Assembly (NCBI RefSeq): GCF_016862455.1
Contig: NZ_BOMZ01000088.1
Span: 116,333 to 180,332, forward strand
Length of the DNA stretch: 64,000 bases
Direction of reading: 5' to 3'
From: Actinoplanes utahensis
GTDB lineage: Bacteria > Actinomycetota > Actinomycetes > Mycobacteriales > Micromonosporaceae
The position numbers and the translations under genes were made by a program. Every line of letters starts with the position of its first letter. Position 1 is the first letter of the stretch. The notes under the pieces were generated by a model, which saw only the letters and a program-made list of their open reading frames with translations, did no database searches and was not told the DNA's origin. Shown piece after piece: positions 57,525 to 64,000 of the stretch.

Positions 57525-58457
57525 ATGGTGAAGCTTGGTGTCAGCCTGCCCCAGTTCCAGCAGTTCACGCCCGGCGTGGATGTGGTCGCTGCGGCGCGGG
57601 CCCTGGAGGAGATCGGGTTCGACAGTCTGTGGGCGTTCGAGCGACTGCTCGTACCCGAGGACCAGAGCGGCCCGCACGGGCTCTACAACGTGCCGGGCCT
57701 GCCCTGGCCGGACCTCTACCGCGGGGTGACCGACGCGCTGGTCACGCTGTCGATGGCGGCGGCGGTGACCGAGCGGATCGAGCTGGGCGCCGGGGTTCTC
57801 GTGGTGCCGTTGCACGTGCCGGTGCGGCTGGCGAAACAGCTGGCGACGCTGGACGCGGCCAGTGGCGGGCGGCTGATCGCGGGACTCGGGTCGGGGTGGT
57901 CGATCGACGAGTTCGCGGCGGGTGGCGCGGTGCCGATCACCGAGCGGGGACGGGCGCTCGACGACTTCCTGGACATCGCGGAGGCGGTCTGGGGACCGAA
58001 CCCGGTCAGTTTCGCCACCGGGCGGTTCCGGGCGGACGCCGCGGACATCGGGCCGAAGCCGGCACGGCGGATCCCGGTGCTGCTGGGCGCTGCCAGTGAC
58101 AAGGCCCTGGCCCGGGTCGCCCGGCGGGCCGACGGCTGGGTGGCCAGCGGCGCGACGCCGGAGCAGGTCGCGGAGAAGCTGGCGCTGGTGAAGCGGCTGG
58201 CCGAGGAGTACGGCAGGGACCCGGCGACCATCGGCTGCACGGTGCAGATCGCCACCCTGGATCTGACCGAGTCGACGGCGCAGCCCCGGCCGCCGTACGC
58301 GGGGAACGTCGCCCAGCTGGCCGAGGACGTGGCGGCGCTGGCCGAGGCGGGCGCCGACCACGTCTACCTCACGTTGCCGGCCGCGGTGAAGGACGTGACC
58401 GAGCTGATCGACCGGTCCGGCGAGTTCTACGAGACGGTGCGCGCGGCAGGCGTCTGA
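57525..58457 (+). CDS. LLM-class F420-dependent oxidoreductase
   Basis: A 310-residue (beta/alpha)8 protein of the luciferase-like monooxygenase group, of the actinobacterial type that uses coenzyme F420. Start ATG 57525 gives MVKLGVSLPQF. Typical segments: EEIGFDSLWAFERLL, ELGAGVLVVPLHVPVRLAKQLATLD in part, GRLIAGLGSGWSIDEF, and the closing VTELIDRSGEFYETV. It stands alone. The redox partner (F420 versus FMN) is inferred from the subfamily and host. Confidence 0.85.
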   Translation: MVKLGVSLPQFQQFTPGVDVVAAARALEEIGFDSLWAFERLLVPEDQSGPHGLYNVPGLPWPDLYRGVTDALVTLSMAAAVTERIELGAGVLVVPLHVPVRLAKQLATLDAASGGRLIAGLGSGWSIDEFAAGGAVPITERGRALDDFLDIAEAVWGPNPVSFATGRFRADAADIGPKPARRIPVLLGAASDKALARVARRADGWVASGATPEQVAEKLALVKRLAEEYGRDPATIGCTVQIATLDLTESTAQPRPPYAGNVAQLAEDVAALAEAGADHVYLTLPAAVKDVTELIDRSGEFYETVRAAGV

Positions 58458-58596
58458 CGAGGTGTGCGGGTTTCGACCGCTATCCGCGCCCGTACCCCGC
58501 ACCCGGCCGGGCGAGGAGCCTGTCGCGGGCGGCGCGGGCCAGCCGGGCGTCGTGGGGGGCGGTCGAGGTCGCCGAGCGGCGGCCGGCTGAGAGCCG

Positions 58597-58863
58597 TCAG
58601 GAAGCCTGCCGGATGTGGGTGTCGGCGAGCCACACCTCGGCGAGCTCGCTGAGCGGGATGTCGAGGGCCTCGCTGAGGCAGACGACGGTGCCGAAGGCGG
58701 GCGCGGGCAGCCGCCCGCCTTCGATCTTGCGGAGGGTCTCGGGGGAGATGCCGGCCGCCGCCGCGACCTCGACGAGGCTGCGGCCGGCCCGGGCGACGCG
58801 CAGTGCGGCCCCGAGGCGCCGGCCGGCGGCGATCTGTTCGGCGGTCAGTGGTTGGCGAACCAT
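58597..58863 (-). CDS. XRE-family helix-turn-helix regulator
   Basis: An 88-residue DNA-binding protein. Start ATG 58863 (MVRQPLTAEQIAAG) is preferred because it matches the compact family length; ATG 58902 would add 13 residues that overlap the control region. The HTH is clear: RSLVEVAAAAGISPETLRKIEGGRLPAPAFGTV in parts, followed by LSEALDIPLSELAEVW. It is divergent from the methionine aminopeptidase gene, with a perfect palindrome between them. Confidence 0.82.
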   Translation of the reverse strand: MVRQPLTAEQIAAGRRLGAALRVARAGRSLVEVAAAAGISPETLRKIEGGRLPAPAFGTVVCLSEALDIPLSELAEVWLADTHIRQAS

Positions 58864-58902
58864 GTCCGCAGGATAGTCGGCGATGGTGACCGACCCGGGC
58901 AT

Positions 58903-58916
58903 GGTATAAAAATACC
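58903..58916. promoter_or_regulatory. Palindromic operator between XRE regulator and map
   Basis: GGTAT-AAAA-ATACC is a perfect inverted repeat in an otherwise GC-rich gap, 22 bases before the map start codon and 39 before the regulator start. It also supplies a possible TATAAA -10 box. Confidence 0.6.
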
Positions 58917-58938
58917 GCATCCGTAAGGGGAGGTTGTC

Positions 58939-59757
58939 GTGATCGAGCTCAAGTCGCCCGGAGAGATCGACCGCATGGCGGTGACCGGCCGGTTCGTCGG
59001 CGAGTTGCTGGCCGAGCTGAGCGCGTCCGCCGCGGTCGGCGTCAACCTGATGGACCTCGAGCACCACGCCCGGGGCCGGATCAAGGAGCGCGGCGCCGAG
59101 TCCTGCTACTGGGACTACGCGCCCTCGTTCGGCCGCGGCCCGTTCCGTAACGTGCTCTGCCTGTCGGTGAACGACGCGGTGCTGCACGGGCTGCCGCACG
59201 ACTACGTGCTGCGCGAGGGCGATCTGCTCAGCCTGGACATGGCGGTCGGGATCGACGGCTGGGTCGCCGACTCCGCGGTCTCGGTCATCGTCGGCGCCCC
59301 CGACCCGGAGGACCTGAAGCTGATCGAGGCCACCGAGGTCGCCCTGGAGGCGGGCATCGACGCGGCCCGACCCGGCGGCCACCTCGGCGACATCTCGGCC
59401 GCGATCGGCGCGGTCGCCCGCCACTACGGGTACGGCGTCAACCTCGAGTTCGGCGGCCACGGCCTGGGTCGCACCATGCACGAGGGCCCGCACCTGCCCA
59501 ACGACGGCCGCGCCCGCCGGGGGATGCGCTTGCAGCCCGGCCTGACGATCGCGATCGAGCCGTGGTTCTGCCGGAGCACCGACAAGATCAGGTTCGATGA
59601 GGACGGCTGGACGATCCGCTCGGCGGACGGCTCCCGTACCGCCCACTCCGAGCACACCGTCGCGATCACCGAGTCCGGCCCGCGGGTGCTGACCCGCCGC
59701 CCCGGCGAGGAGTCCGGCGAGGCCGGGCAGCCGGCCGCCGAGAGCCGGATGTCGTAA
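58939..59757 (+). CDS. map: Type I methionine aminopeptidase
   Basis: A 272-residue cytoplasmic metallopeptidase that removes the initiator Met. GTG 58939 has GGGGAGG 6 bases upstream. The dinuclear metal ligands are all present: Asp100, Asp111, His174 (GGHGLG), Glu207 (AIEPW) and the late Glu in HSEHTVAI; His83 in VLHGLP is the conserved substrate-site His. It lacks the N-terminal SH3-binding extension found in some actinobacterial MetAPs. It is divergent from an XRE regulator, which is unusual for a housekeeping gene and suggests this is an additional, regulated copy. Confidence 0.9.
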   Translation: MIELKSPGEIDRMAVTGRFVGELLAELSASAAVGVNLMDLEHHARGRIKERGAESCYWDYAPSFGRGPFRNVLCLSVNDAVLHGLPHDYVLREGDLLSLDMAVGIDGWVADSAVSVIVGAPDPEDLKLIEATEVALEAGIDAARPGGHLGDISAAIGAVARHYGYGVNLEFGGHGLGRTMHEGPHLPNDGRARRGMRLQPGLTIAIEPWFCRSTDKIRFDEDGWTIRSADGSRTAHSEHTVAITESGPRVLTRRPGEESGEAGQPAAESRMS

Positions 59758-59893
59758 GGGCCGCACCGGGCCATCGGCATCCGGTCATCACCCCCATCAG
59801 AGTGACCCGCTGAGATGTATCGATGTACATCACTTCCTCGCTACCTTCGGGCACAGGTAAACGCCCGTTCCCCGAAGGCAGAAGGACGTCCCC

Positions 59894-60631
59894 ATGCGTA
59901 CCCCAGCCAAGCTCCTGCTCGCCGCCGCGGTAGCCGTCACCGGCATGTTCGCCCCCGCCGCCGCCTCCGCGGCCCCGCCCGACCCCGGCCCCGGCACGTA
60001 CGTCGTCGGCGGCACCCCGGCCAGCCAGAACTACTCGTTCATGGTCTACGTGTCCGGCTGCACCGGCTCCCTCATCAAGGCCAACTGGGCGGTCACCGCC
60101 AAACACTGCCCGACCCCCGCTTCGGTACGGGTGGGCAGCACCGACCGCTCCAGCGGCGGCACCGTCGTGTCCGTCCGCCGCGCCGTCAACCACCCGCGGA
60201 TCGACGTCAAGCTCCTCGAACTGGCGTCGTCGGTCACGTACGCCCCCGCCCCGATCCCGACCGCCTCGGGGGCTGTCGGCACCGCGACCCGCATCATCGG
60301 CTGGGGTCAGACCTGCCCGACCCGTGGCTGCGGCTCGGCCCCGCGCATCGCCAACGAGCTCAACACGTCGATCGTCGCCGACAGCCGCTGCTCCGGCATC
60401 GACGCCGCGTACGAGATCTGCACCAACAACACCAACGGCAACGCGGGCGCCTGCTACGGCGACTCCGGCGGCCCGCAGGTGCGCCAGGTCAGCGGCCGCT
60501 GGGCGCTGATCGGCGTGACCAGCCGCGCCGGCAACAACAGCTCGGTCTGCGCCACCGCCCCGTCCATCTACGGCGACCTGCCGTCCATCCGCGCCTGGGT
60601 GAACACCCAGGTCGGCGGCCTGCCCGCCTGA
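59894..60631 (+). CDS. Secreted trypsin-like serine protease (S1)
   Basis: A 245-residue exported protease with AGAAGGA 8 bases before ATG 59894. The signal peptide ends near residue 27 (AAASAAPPD). The mature chain starts with the activation-like sequence YVVGGTPAS and has the full triad: His71 (TAKHC), Asp104 (IDVKLLEL) and Ser191 (GDSGGP). Six or more cysteines fit the usual disulphides. The propeptide is very short. A rho-independent terminator follows. Confidence 0.9.
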   Translation: MRTPAKLLLAAAVAVTGMFAPAAASAAPPDPGPGTYVVGGTPASQNYSFMVYVSGCTGSLIKANWAVTAKHCPTPASVRVGSTDRSSGGTVVSVRRAVNHPRIDVKLLELASSVTYAPAPIPTASGAVGTATRIIGWGQTCPTRGCGSAPRIANELNTSIVADSRCSGIDAAYEICTNNTNGNAGACYGDSGGPQVRQVSGRWALIGVTSRAGNNSSVCATAPSIYGDLPSIRAWVNTQVGGLPA

Positions 60632-60649
60632 TCCGTCCGCACACCTCGG

Positions 60650-60688
60650 AAGCCGGGCCGGCGAGATTCTCGCCGGCCCGGCTTTTTT
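60650..60688 (+). terminator. Rho-independent terminator with T-tract
   Basis: AAGCCGGGCCGGCGAGA (60650-60666) pairs with 60668-60684 (the tip opens as loop) and is followed by TTTTTT to 60688, 18 bases after the protease stop. Confidence 0.92.
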
Positions 60689-60776
60689 CGTGTGCCTATT
60701 TTCGGCGCGAATGCATCCACGGCGCCCTCGAAGAGCGAACATCCGCAGAACAGACTCTGCGCGGAAGGGAGGTCGA

Positions 60777-61355
60777 TTGAGCTCCGACGACGAGCTCGCC
60801 GAGCGTCTACGCAACGGCGACGAGAAAGCGCTGCGTACGGCATACGACCGGCACGGCGCGGCCGTGCTCTACCTCGCCCAGCGGTTGCTGGGCAACCGGG
60901 CCGACGCCGAGGACGTCACGCAGTTGACGTTCGTGGCGGCCTGGACCGGGCGGGACACGTTCGATCCGGGACGCGGCACCGTCCTCGGCTGGCTTCTGGG
61001 CATCGCCCGGCGCAAGGCCGTCGACCGCTTGCGGTCCGCTCAACGCGACGTGCGGACCACCGAGACGGTACGGGCACAGCTCACGCCCGCCGACGAGCCC
61101 GAGTCGCCCGAACGGGTCGTCGACCGGCTGGTCGTCGCCGACGAGCTGGGCCGGTTGCCGGACGAACAGCGCCGCACACTGGAACTGGCGTTCTTCGACG
61201 ATCTCACCCATCCACAGATAGCCGCCGTCACCGGGCTCCCGCTCGGTACGGTCAAAAGCCATATCCGCCGTGGAATGGCGAACCTGCGACGTCGTTGGGA
61301 GGTGGACGGTGCAGCATTTGGATCCCGACAGGCTGGTCCTACTCGCGCTCTCTGA
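60777..61355 (+). CDS. ECF-type RNA polymerase sigma factor
   Basis: A 192-residue sigma factor starting at TTG 60777 behind GGAAGGGAGG. Region 2 (LRTAYDRHGAAVLYLAQRLL with DAEDVTQLTFVAAW) and region 4 (LPDEQRRTLELAFFDDLTHPQIAAVTG, then LPLGTVKSHIRRGMANLRR, given here in parts) are intact. Its last 47 bases overlap the start of the anti-sigma gene in another frame, which couples their synthesis. The pair resembles SigK/RskA systems that answer envelope signals. Target promoters cannot be read from here. Confidence 0.9.
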   Translation: MSSDDELAERLRNGDEKALRTAYDRHGAAVLYLAQRLLGNRADAEDVTQLTFVAAWTGRDTFDPGRGTVLGWLLGIARRKAVDRLRSAQRDVRTTETVRAQLTPADEPESPERVVDRLVVADELGRLPDEQRRTLELAFFDDLTHPQIAAVTGLPLGTVKSHIRRGMANLRRRWEVDGAAFGSRQAGPTRAL

Positions 61356-62055
61356 AGAACAACAGGACACCGGCGAGTCGGACCATCTCGCACAGTGCGC
61401 CGGCTGCCGGCACGATCTCAGCGCGCTCCGCGAGGTCGCCGACCTCGGCGCCGAAGGCGGAGACCTCCGTGATCTCCCCAACCCGCCGGAGCACGTCTGG
61501 CAGGCCATCGAGGAGAGCATCAGCGCCTCGGCCGCCCGGACGGCGGAGACCGCACCGGTGATCGACCTGGCGCACCGGCGCGACCGGCGCGACCGGCCGG
61601 CCCGTCAGCGGCGGCCACGCTGGCTCGCCCCGGTGCTGTCCGCCGCGGCCGCCGCCGTCGTCGCGGTCGCCGGGACTCTCGCGATCACCGGCCTGCTCGA
61701 CCGCCCGCCCACCGAGACGGAGACGGTGACCGCACAGGCCACCCTCGCACCGCTGCCGACCGTTCCCGCGTCCGCCAGCGGCAGCGTCGAGGTGCTGTCC
61801 GACGGCTTCATGCGGATCGACGTCCGCAACCTGCCCCTGACCACCGGTTTCCACGAGGTGTGGCTGCTCGACCCGGACAACCCCACCAGAATGGTGTCCA
61901 TCGGCAACCTGCCGAACCGGTCGACCGTGGAACTGCCGGTGCCCACCGGCACCGACATGAACCGCTACAGCCTGGTCGACATCAGCGACGAGCCCCACGA
62001 CGGCGACAGCACCCACTCCGGCAGCAGCCTCCTCCGCGGAACCCTCACCTCCTGA
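61309..62055 (+). CDS. Zinc-type membrane anti-sigma factor (RskA-like)
   Basis: A 248-residue protein starting at GTG 61309 inside the sigma gene, with GGGAGG about 5 bases upstream. The ZAS motif His26-x3-Cys30-x2-Cys33 (DHLAQCAGC) binds zinc and holds the sigma factor. A membrane helix lies at about residues 104-125, and the exported part is an anti-sigma-K type domain (MRIDVRNLPLTTGFHEVWLL, then MVSIGNLPN). It should keep the ECF sigma inactive until proteolysis. A bidirectional hairpin follows at 62064-62108. Confidence 0.88.
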   Translation: MQHLDPDRLVLLALSEEQQDTGESDHLAQCAGCRHDLSALREVADLGAEGGDLRDLPNPPEHVWQAIEESISASAARTAETAPVIDLAHRRDRRDRPARQRRPRWLAPVLSAAAAAVVAVAGTLAITGLLDRPPTETETVTAQATLAPLPTVPASASGSVEVLSDGFMRIDVRNLPLTTGFHEVWLLDPDNPTRMVSIGNLPNRSTVELPVPTGTDMNRYSLVDISDEPHDGDSTHSGSSLLRGTLTS

Positions 62056-62063
62056 CCCCCGAG

Positions 62064-62108
62064 AGCGTGTGGAGTTCAGCCCGCATACGGCCCCGAACTC
62101 CACACGCT
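62064..62108. terminator. Bidirectional hairpin between anti-sigma and tetR genes
   Basis: AGCGTGTGGAGTTC (62064-62077) pairs perfectly with GAACTCCACACGCT (62095-62108), 17-base loop, between two convergent stop codons. Confidence 0.75.
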
Positions 62109-62121
62109 GTTCCCTTGCGGG

Positions 62122-62787
62122 TCAACGGCGGGGCAGCACGCCCAGGAGGGTCGCGGTCAGGGCCGGCTTCAAGGAGTCCTCGAGACTCGCGTGGAAGCGG
62201 GCCAGGTCGGGCTCGGCCGCGTAGGCCGCCTGGAGGCTGGGCGGGGGCGTGCTGTAAGCCGACAGTGCGCCGGCCATGACCACGGTCTGCAGACTGAACA
62301 TGGTCGCGTTCTCGCCCAGCTCCGGCAGGTACTGCCGGACCAGGGCAGCCATGGTGGCCAGGTGATCCAGAGAGGCGCGCTTGTAACGGGCCACGACCTC
62401 GACGGACACGTTGTGCTCCAGGACGCTGCCCTGCGAGCCGAAGAGCTCGCACAGCACGGCCCGGCCGGACAGTGACCGGCTGAGGATCCCGGCCACCGCC
62501 GCCGCCCGCTCGGTCATGGGCAGATCGGCGCCGACACCGTCGGCCAGCTCGTCCGCGAGCTCGGTCAGCCACTCGCTCAGGAAGCGGTCCAGCAGTTCCA
62601 GCAGAACCGCCTCGCGGGACTCGAAGTACCGCAACACGTTCGGCTTGGCCAGGCCCACCCGGCGACTGAGCTCGTTGAGAGTGACCGCGGCCACGGGCAT
62701 CTCGCCGAGCATCGTCGATGCCATGTCGAGGATCGCCCGCCTGCGGATCTCCCGCTGCTCCTCGGTTCGCGCCCGCTGGAAAGTCAC
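62122..62787 (-). CDS. TetR-family regulator of the adjacent SDR
   Basis: A 221-residue regulator. GTG 62787 is preferred to GTG 62793 because TAGGCT (62800-62795) is a good -10 box 7 bases before it, giving a leaderless transcript. The HTH is clear: RRRAILDMASTMLGEMP, then TLNELSRRVGLAKPNVLRYF and ESREAVLLELL. The C-terminal domain resembles the TetR_C_17/YcdC type. It is divergent from the SDR gene, with three related operator-like sites between them, so it should repress both genes. Confidence 0.85.
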   Translation of the reverse strand: MTFQRARTEEQREIRRRAILDMASTMLGEMPVAAVTLNELSRRVGLAKPNVLRYFESREAVLLELLDRFLSEWLTELADELADGVGADLPMTERAAAVAGILSRSLSGRAVLCELFGSQGSVLEHNVSVEVVARYKRASLDHLATMAALVRQYLPELGENATMFSLQTVVMAGALSAYSTPPPSLQAAYAAEPDLARFHASLEDSLKPALTATLLGVLPRR

Positions 62788-62804
62788 GATCACCAGCCTA
62801 ACTT

Positions 62805-62877
62805 AAGTACCTGCGGTACGTTGACATCGAACCGGCGGTACTTTAACGTCACTCCCATCAAAGTACCGCCGGTACTT
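62805..62877. promoter_or_regulatory. Triple TetR operator over the SDR promoter
   Basis: Site 1 (62805-62821) AAGTACCTGCGGTACGT, half-site 2 (62831-62844) with GGCGGTACTT, site 3 (62861-62877) AAGTACCGCCGGTACTT, a perfect palindrome. The SDR promoter TTGACA (62821-62826), 17 bases, TAACGT (62844-62849) has site 2 in its spacer and sites 1 and 3 on either side. Confidence 0.72.
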
Positions 62878-62895
62878 AAATGACGGGGAGCCGAC

Positions 62896-63846
62896 ATGGG
62901 CGAGAAGTGGACGACGGCGAACATTCCGGACCAGCGCGGGCGGGTGGCAGTGGTCACCGGGGCCAATACCGGGCTGGGGTTCGAAACCGCCAAGGCGCTG
63001 GCCGAGCGCGGGGCGTCCGTGGTGCTCGCCGTCCGCGACGTCGAGAAGGGCGAGCAGGCGGCGGCCCGGATGACCGGCGACGTGACCGTGCAGCAGCTGG
63101 ACCTGACCTCACTCGACTCGGTCCGGAGCGCGGCAGCGGCGCTGCGGTCCCGGCTCGACCGGATCGACCTGCTGATCAACAACGCCGGCGTGATGTACAC
63201 CCCGAAGCGCGTCACGCGGGACGGCTTCGAGATGCAGTTCGGCACCAACCACCTCGGTCACTTCGCACTCACCGGCCTGCTGCTGGACCTGATGCTGCCG
63301 CTGCCCGGCTCCCGCGTGGTGACGGTCAGCAGCACCGGTCACCGCATCCGGGCCGCCATCCACTTCGACGACCTGCAGTGGGAGCGGTCGTACAGCCGGG
63401 CCGCCGCCTACGGCCAGTCCAAGCTGGCCAACCTGATGTTCACGTACGAGCTGCAGCGCCGGCTCGCCACCCGCGGCACCACCGTCGCGCTGGCCGCGCA
63501 CCCCGGCATGTCCAGCACCGAACTGACCCGCAACTCCCCCGCGGCCCTCCGGCTCCCACTCACCTGGCTCGCCCCTCTGATCACTCAGACGCCGGCGATG
63601 GGCGCTCTCCCCACCCTGCGAGCCGCCACCGACCCCGCCGCGCTCGGCGGCCAGTACTACGGTCCCGGCGGCCGCTTCGAGATCGAGGGCCATCCCCGCC
63701 TGGTCACTTCCAGCCCGCAGTCGTACGAGGCGACCCTCCAGCAGCGACTGTGGTTCGTCTCCGAATCCCTCACCGGCGTCGGGTTCCCCATCCTCCAATC
63801 CCGGCAACCCCACTCGTCCCCCACCGGATCAGCCACCACGATGTAG
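62896..63846 (+). CDS. Short-chain dehydrogenase (retinol-dehydrogenase-like)
   Basis: A 316-residue NADP-type SDR starting at ATG 62896 behind GGGGAG. Cofactor motif TGANTGLGFETAK, NNAG (LLINNAGVM), catalytic Ser in VTVSSTGHR and YGQSK are intact; FGTNHLGHFALTGLLL places it in the WWOX/retinol-dehydrogenase-like subgroup common in actinobacteria. The last 25 residues are polar and poorly conserved. Expression is controlled by a TTGACA/TAACGT promoter covered by three TetR sites. Substrate unknown, perhaps an aldehyde or alcohol that is also the inducer. Confidence 0.9.
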   Translation: MGEKWTTANIPDQRGRVAVVTGANTGLGFETAKALAERGASVVLAVRDVEKGEQAAARMTGDVTVQQLDLTSLDSVRSAAAALRSRLDRIDLLINNAGVMYTPKRVTRDGFEMQFGTNHLGHFALTGLLLDLMLPLPGSRVVTVSSTGHRIRAAIHFDDLQWERSYSRAAAYGQSKLANLMFTYELQRRLATRGTTVALAAHPGMSSTELTRNSPAALRLPLTWLAPLITQTPAMGALPTLRAATDPAALGGQYYGPGGRFEIEGHPRLVTSSPQSYEATLQQRLWFVSESLTGVGFPILQSRQPHSSPTGSATTM

Positions 63847-63941
63847 CCCGCCCCACATGACCGAACATCTTCTCGCCAGCTGCATCCACCCACGGAGTCC
63901 TCAGCAACACCGGTAGTTCCAGTACCGACGCCGCACCCCCA

Positions 63942-63997
63942 CCAGTAGCGACAAGCTCTTGTCGCCGCGCGCTGCAGCCCCCCAGTAGCGACCAGCT
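63942..63997. repeat. Direct repeat with hairpin at the right edge
   Basis: CCAGTAGCGACAAGCT (63942-63957) recurs as CCAGTAGCGACCAGCT (63982-63997), period 40. The first copy starts a perfect hairpin GCGACAAG-CT-CTTGTCGC (63948-63965). The array may continue beyond the window. Confidence 0.6.
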
Positions 63998-64000
63998 TCC

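Noticed and set aside
1..64000. Prophage, integrative element or transposon.
   Set aside because: No integrase, transposase, tRNA-flanked repeats or phage structural genes are visible, and base composition looks even except for short AT-rich promoter gaps.

Overview
The window is high-GC DNA with dense, often overlapping genes (frequent ATGA or GTGA stop/start overlaps), many GTG and a few TTG starts, and actinobacterial gene families: mycosin-like protease, WXG100/EspC-like proteins, F420-type LLM oxidoreductase, DUF6346-like and DUF2752 proteins, a zinc anti-sigma factor. A methyl-accepting chemotaxis protein plus several c-di-GMP genes fit a filamentous actinomycete with motile spores, so an Actinoplanes-like member of the Micromonosporaceae is the best guess (inference). 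I see no rRNA, tRNA, CRISPR array, insertion sequence, integrase or phage gene; it reads as chromosomal accessory/core mixture.

Layout. 1-4 kb: edge of a 2-hydroxyacid dehydrogenase, two tandem paralogous membrane proteins, and a PhoX-type phosphatase behind a PHO-box-like direct repeat. 4-8 kb: a secreted arabinan-degrading pair (GH51 plus GH43) behind LacI-type palindromes. 8-11 kb: an overlapping PAS/EAL signalling pair whose GGDEF domain has lost its core. 11-13.3 kb: a four-gene WXG100-like cluster without secretion machinery. 13-17.5 kb: Baeyer-Villiger-type monooxygenase, cholesterol-oxidase-like GMC enzyme and an alpha/beta hydrolase. 17.5-19 kb: a sirtuin with a tandemly copied 3' end and a DUF1801 protein.

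19-23.2 kb: an acyl-CoA type catabolic operon (SDR, amidohydrolase, MaoC hydratase, CoA ligase) divergent from a MarR regulator with twin operators. 23.2-32.6 kb: amidase, CocE/NonD hydrolase, DUF3237 protein, TetR regulator and a five-gene oligopeptide-type ABC importer whose first permease gene is frameshifted. 32.7-36.6 kb: membrane GGDEF-EAL protein and chemoreceptor. 36.7-43.4 kb: aldo/keto reductase, CPBP protease, RecB-like nuclease plus DNA methylase, SelO. 43.6-49.2 kb: small membrane and envelope proteins, RDD, PilZ, Asp23, Mrr-like nuclease, a possible 34-residue protein and two unusual tandem repeats.

49.4-57.2 kb: cyclase-like protein facing a Crp regulator, a pyruvate-oxidase-like TPP enzyme, a mycosin-like protein that has lost its catalytic Asp and His, an MFS transporter, a thioesterase and its TetR regulator. 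57.5-64 kb: LLM oxidoreductase, XRE regulator divergent from methionine aminopeptidase, secreted trypsin-like protease, ECF sigma/anti-sigma pair, and a TetR/SDR divergent pair sharing three operator-like sites. The strongest unexpected signals are the pseudo-mycosin, the hollowed GGDEF, the repeats that copy gene 3' ends, the methylase-nuclease pair, and a recurring pattern of -10 boxes 6-8 bases ahead of start codons (leaderless transcripts).
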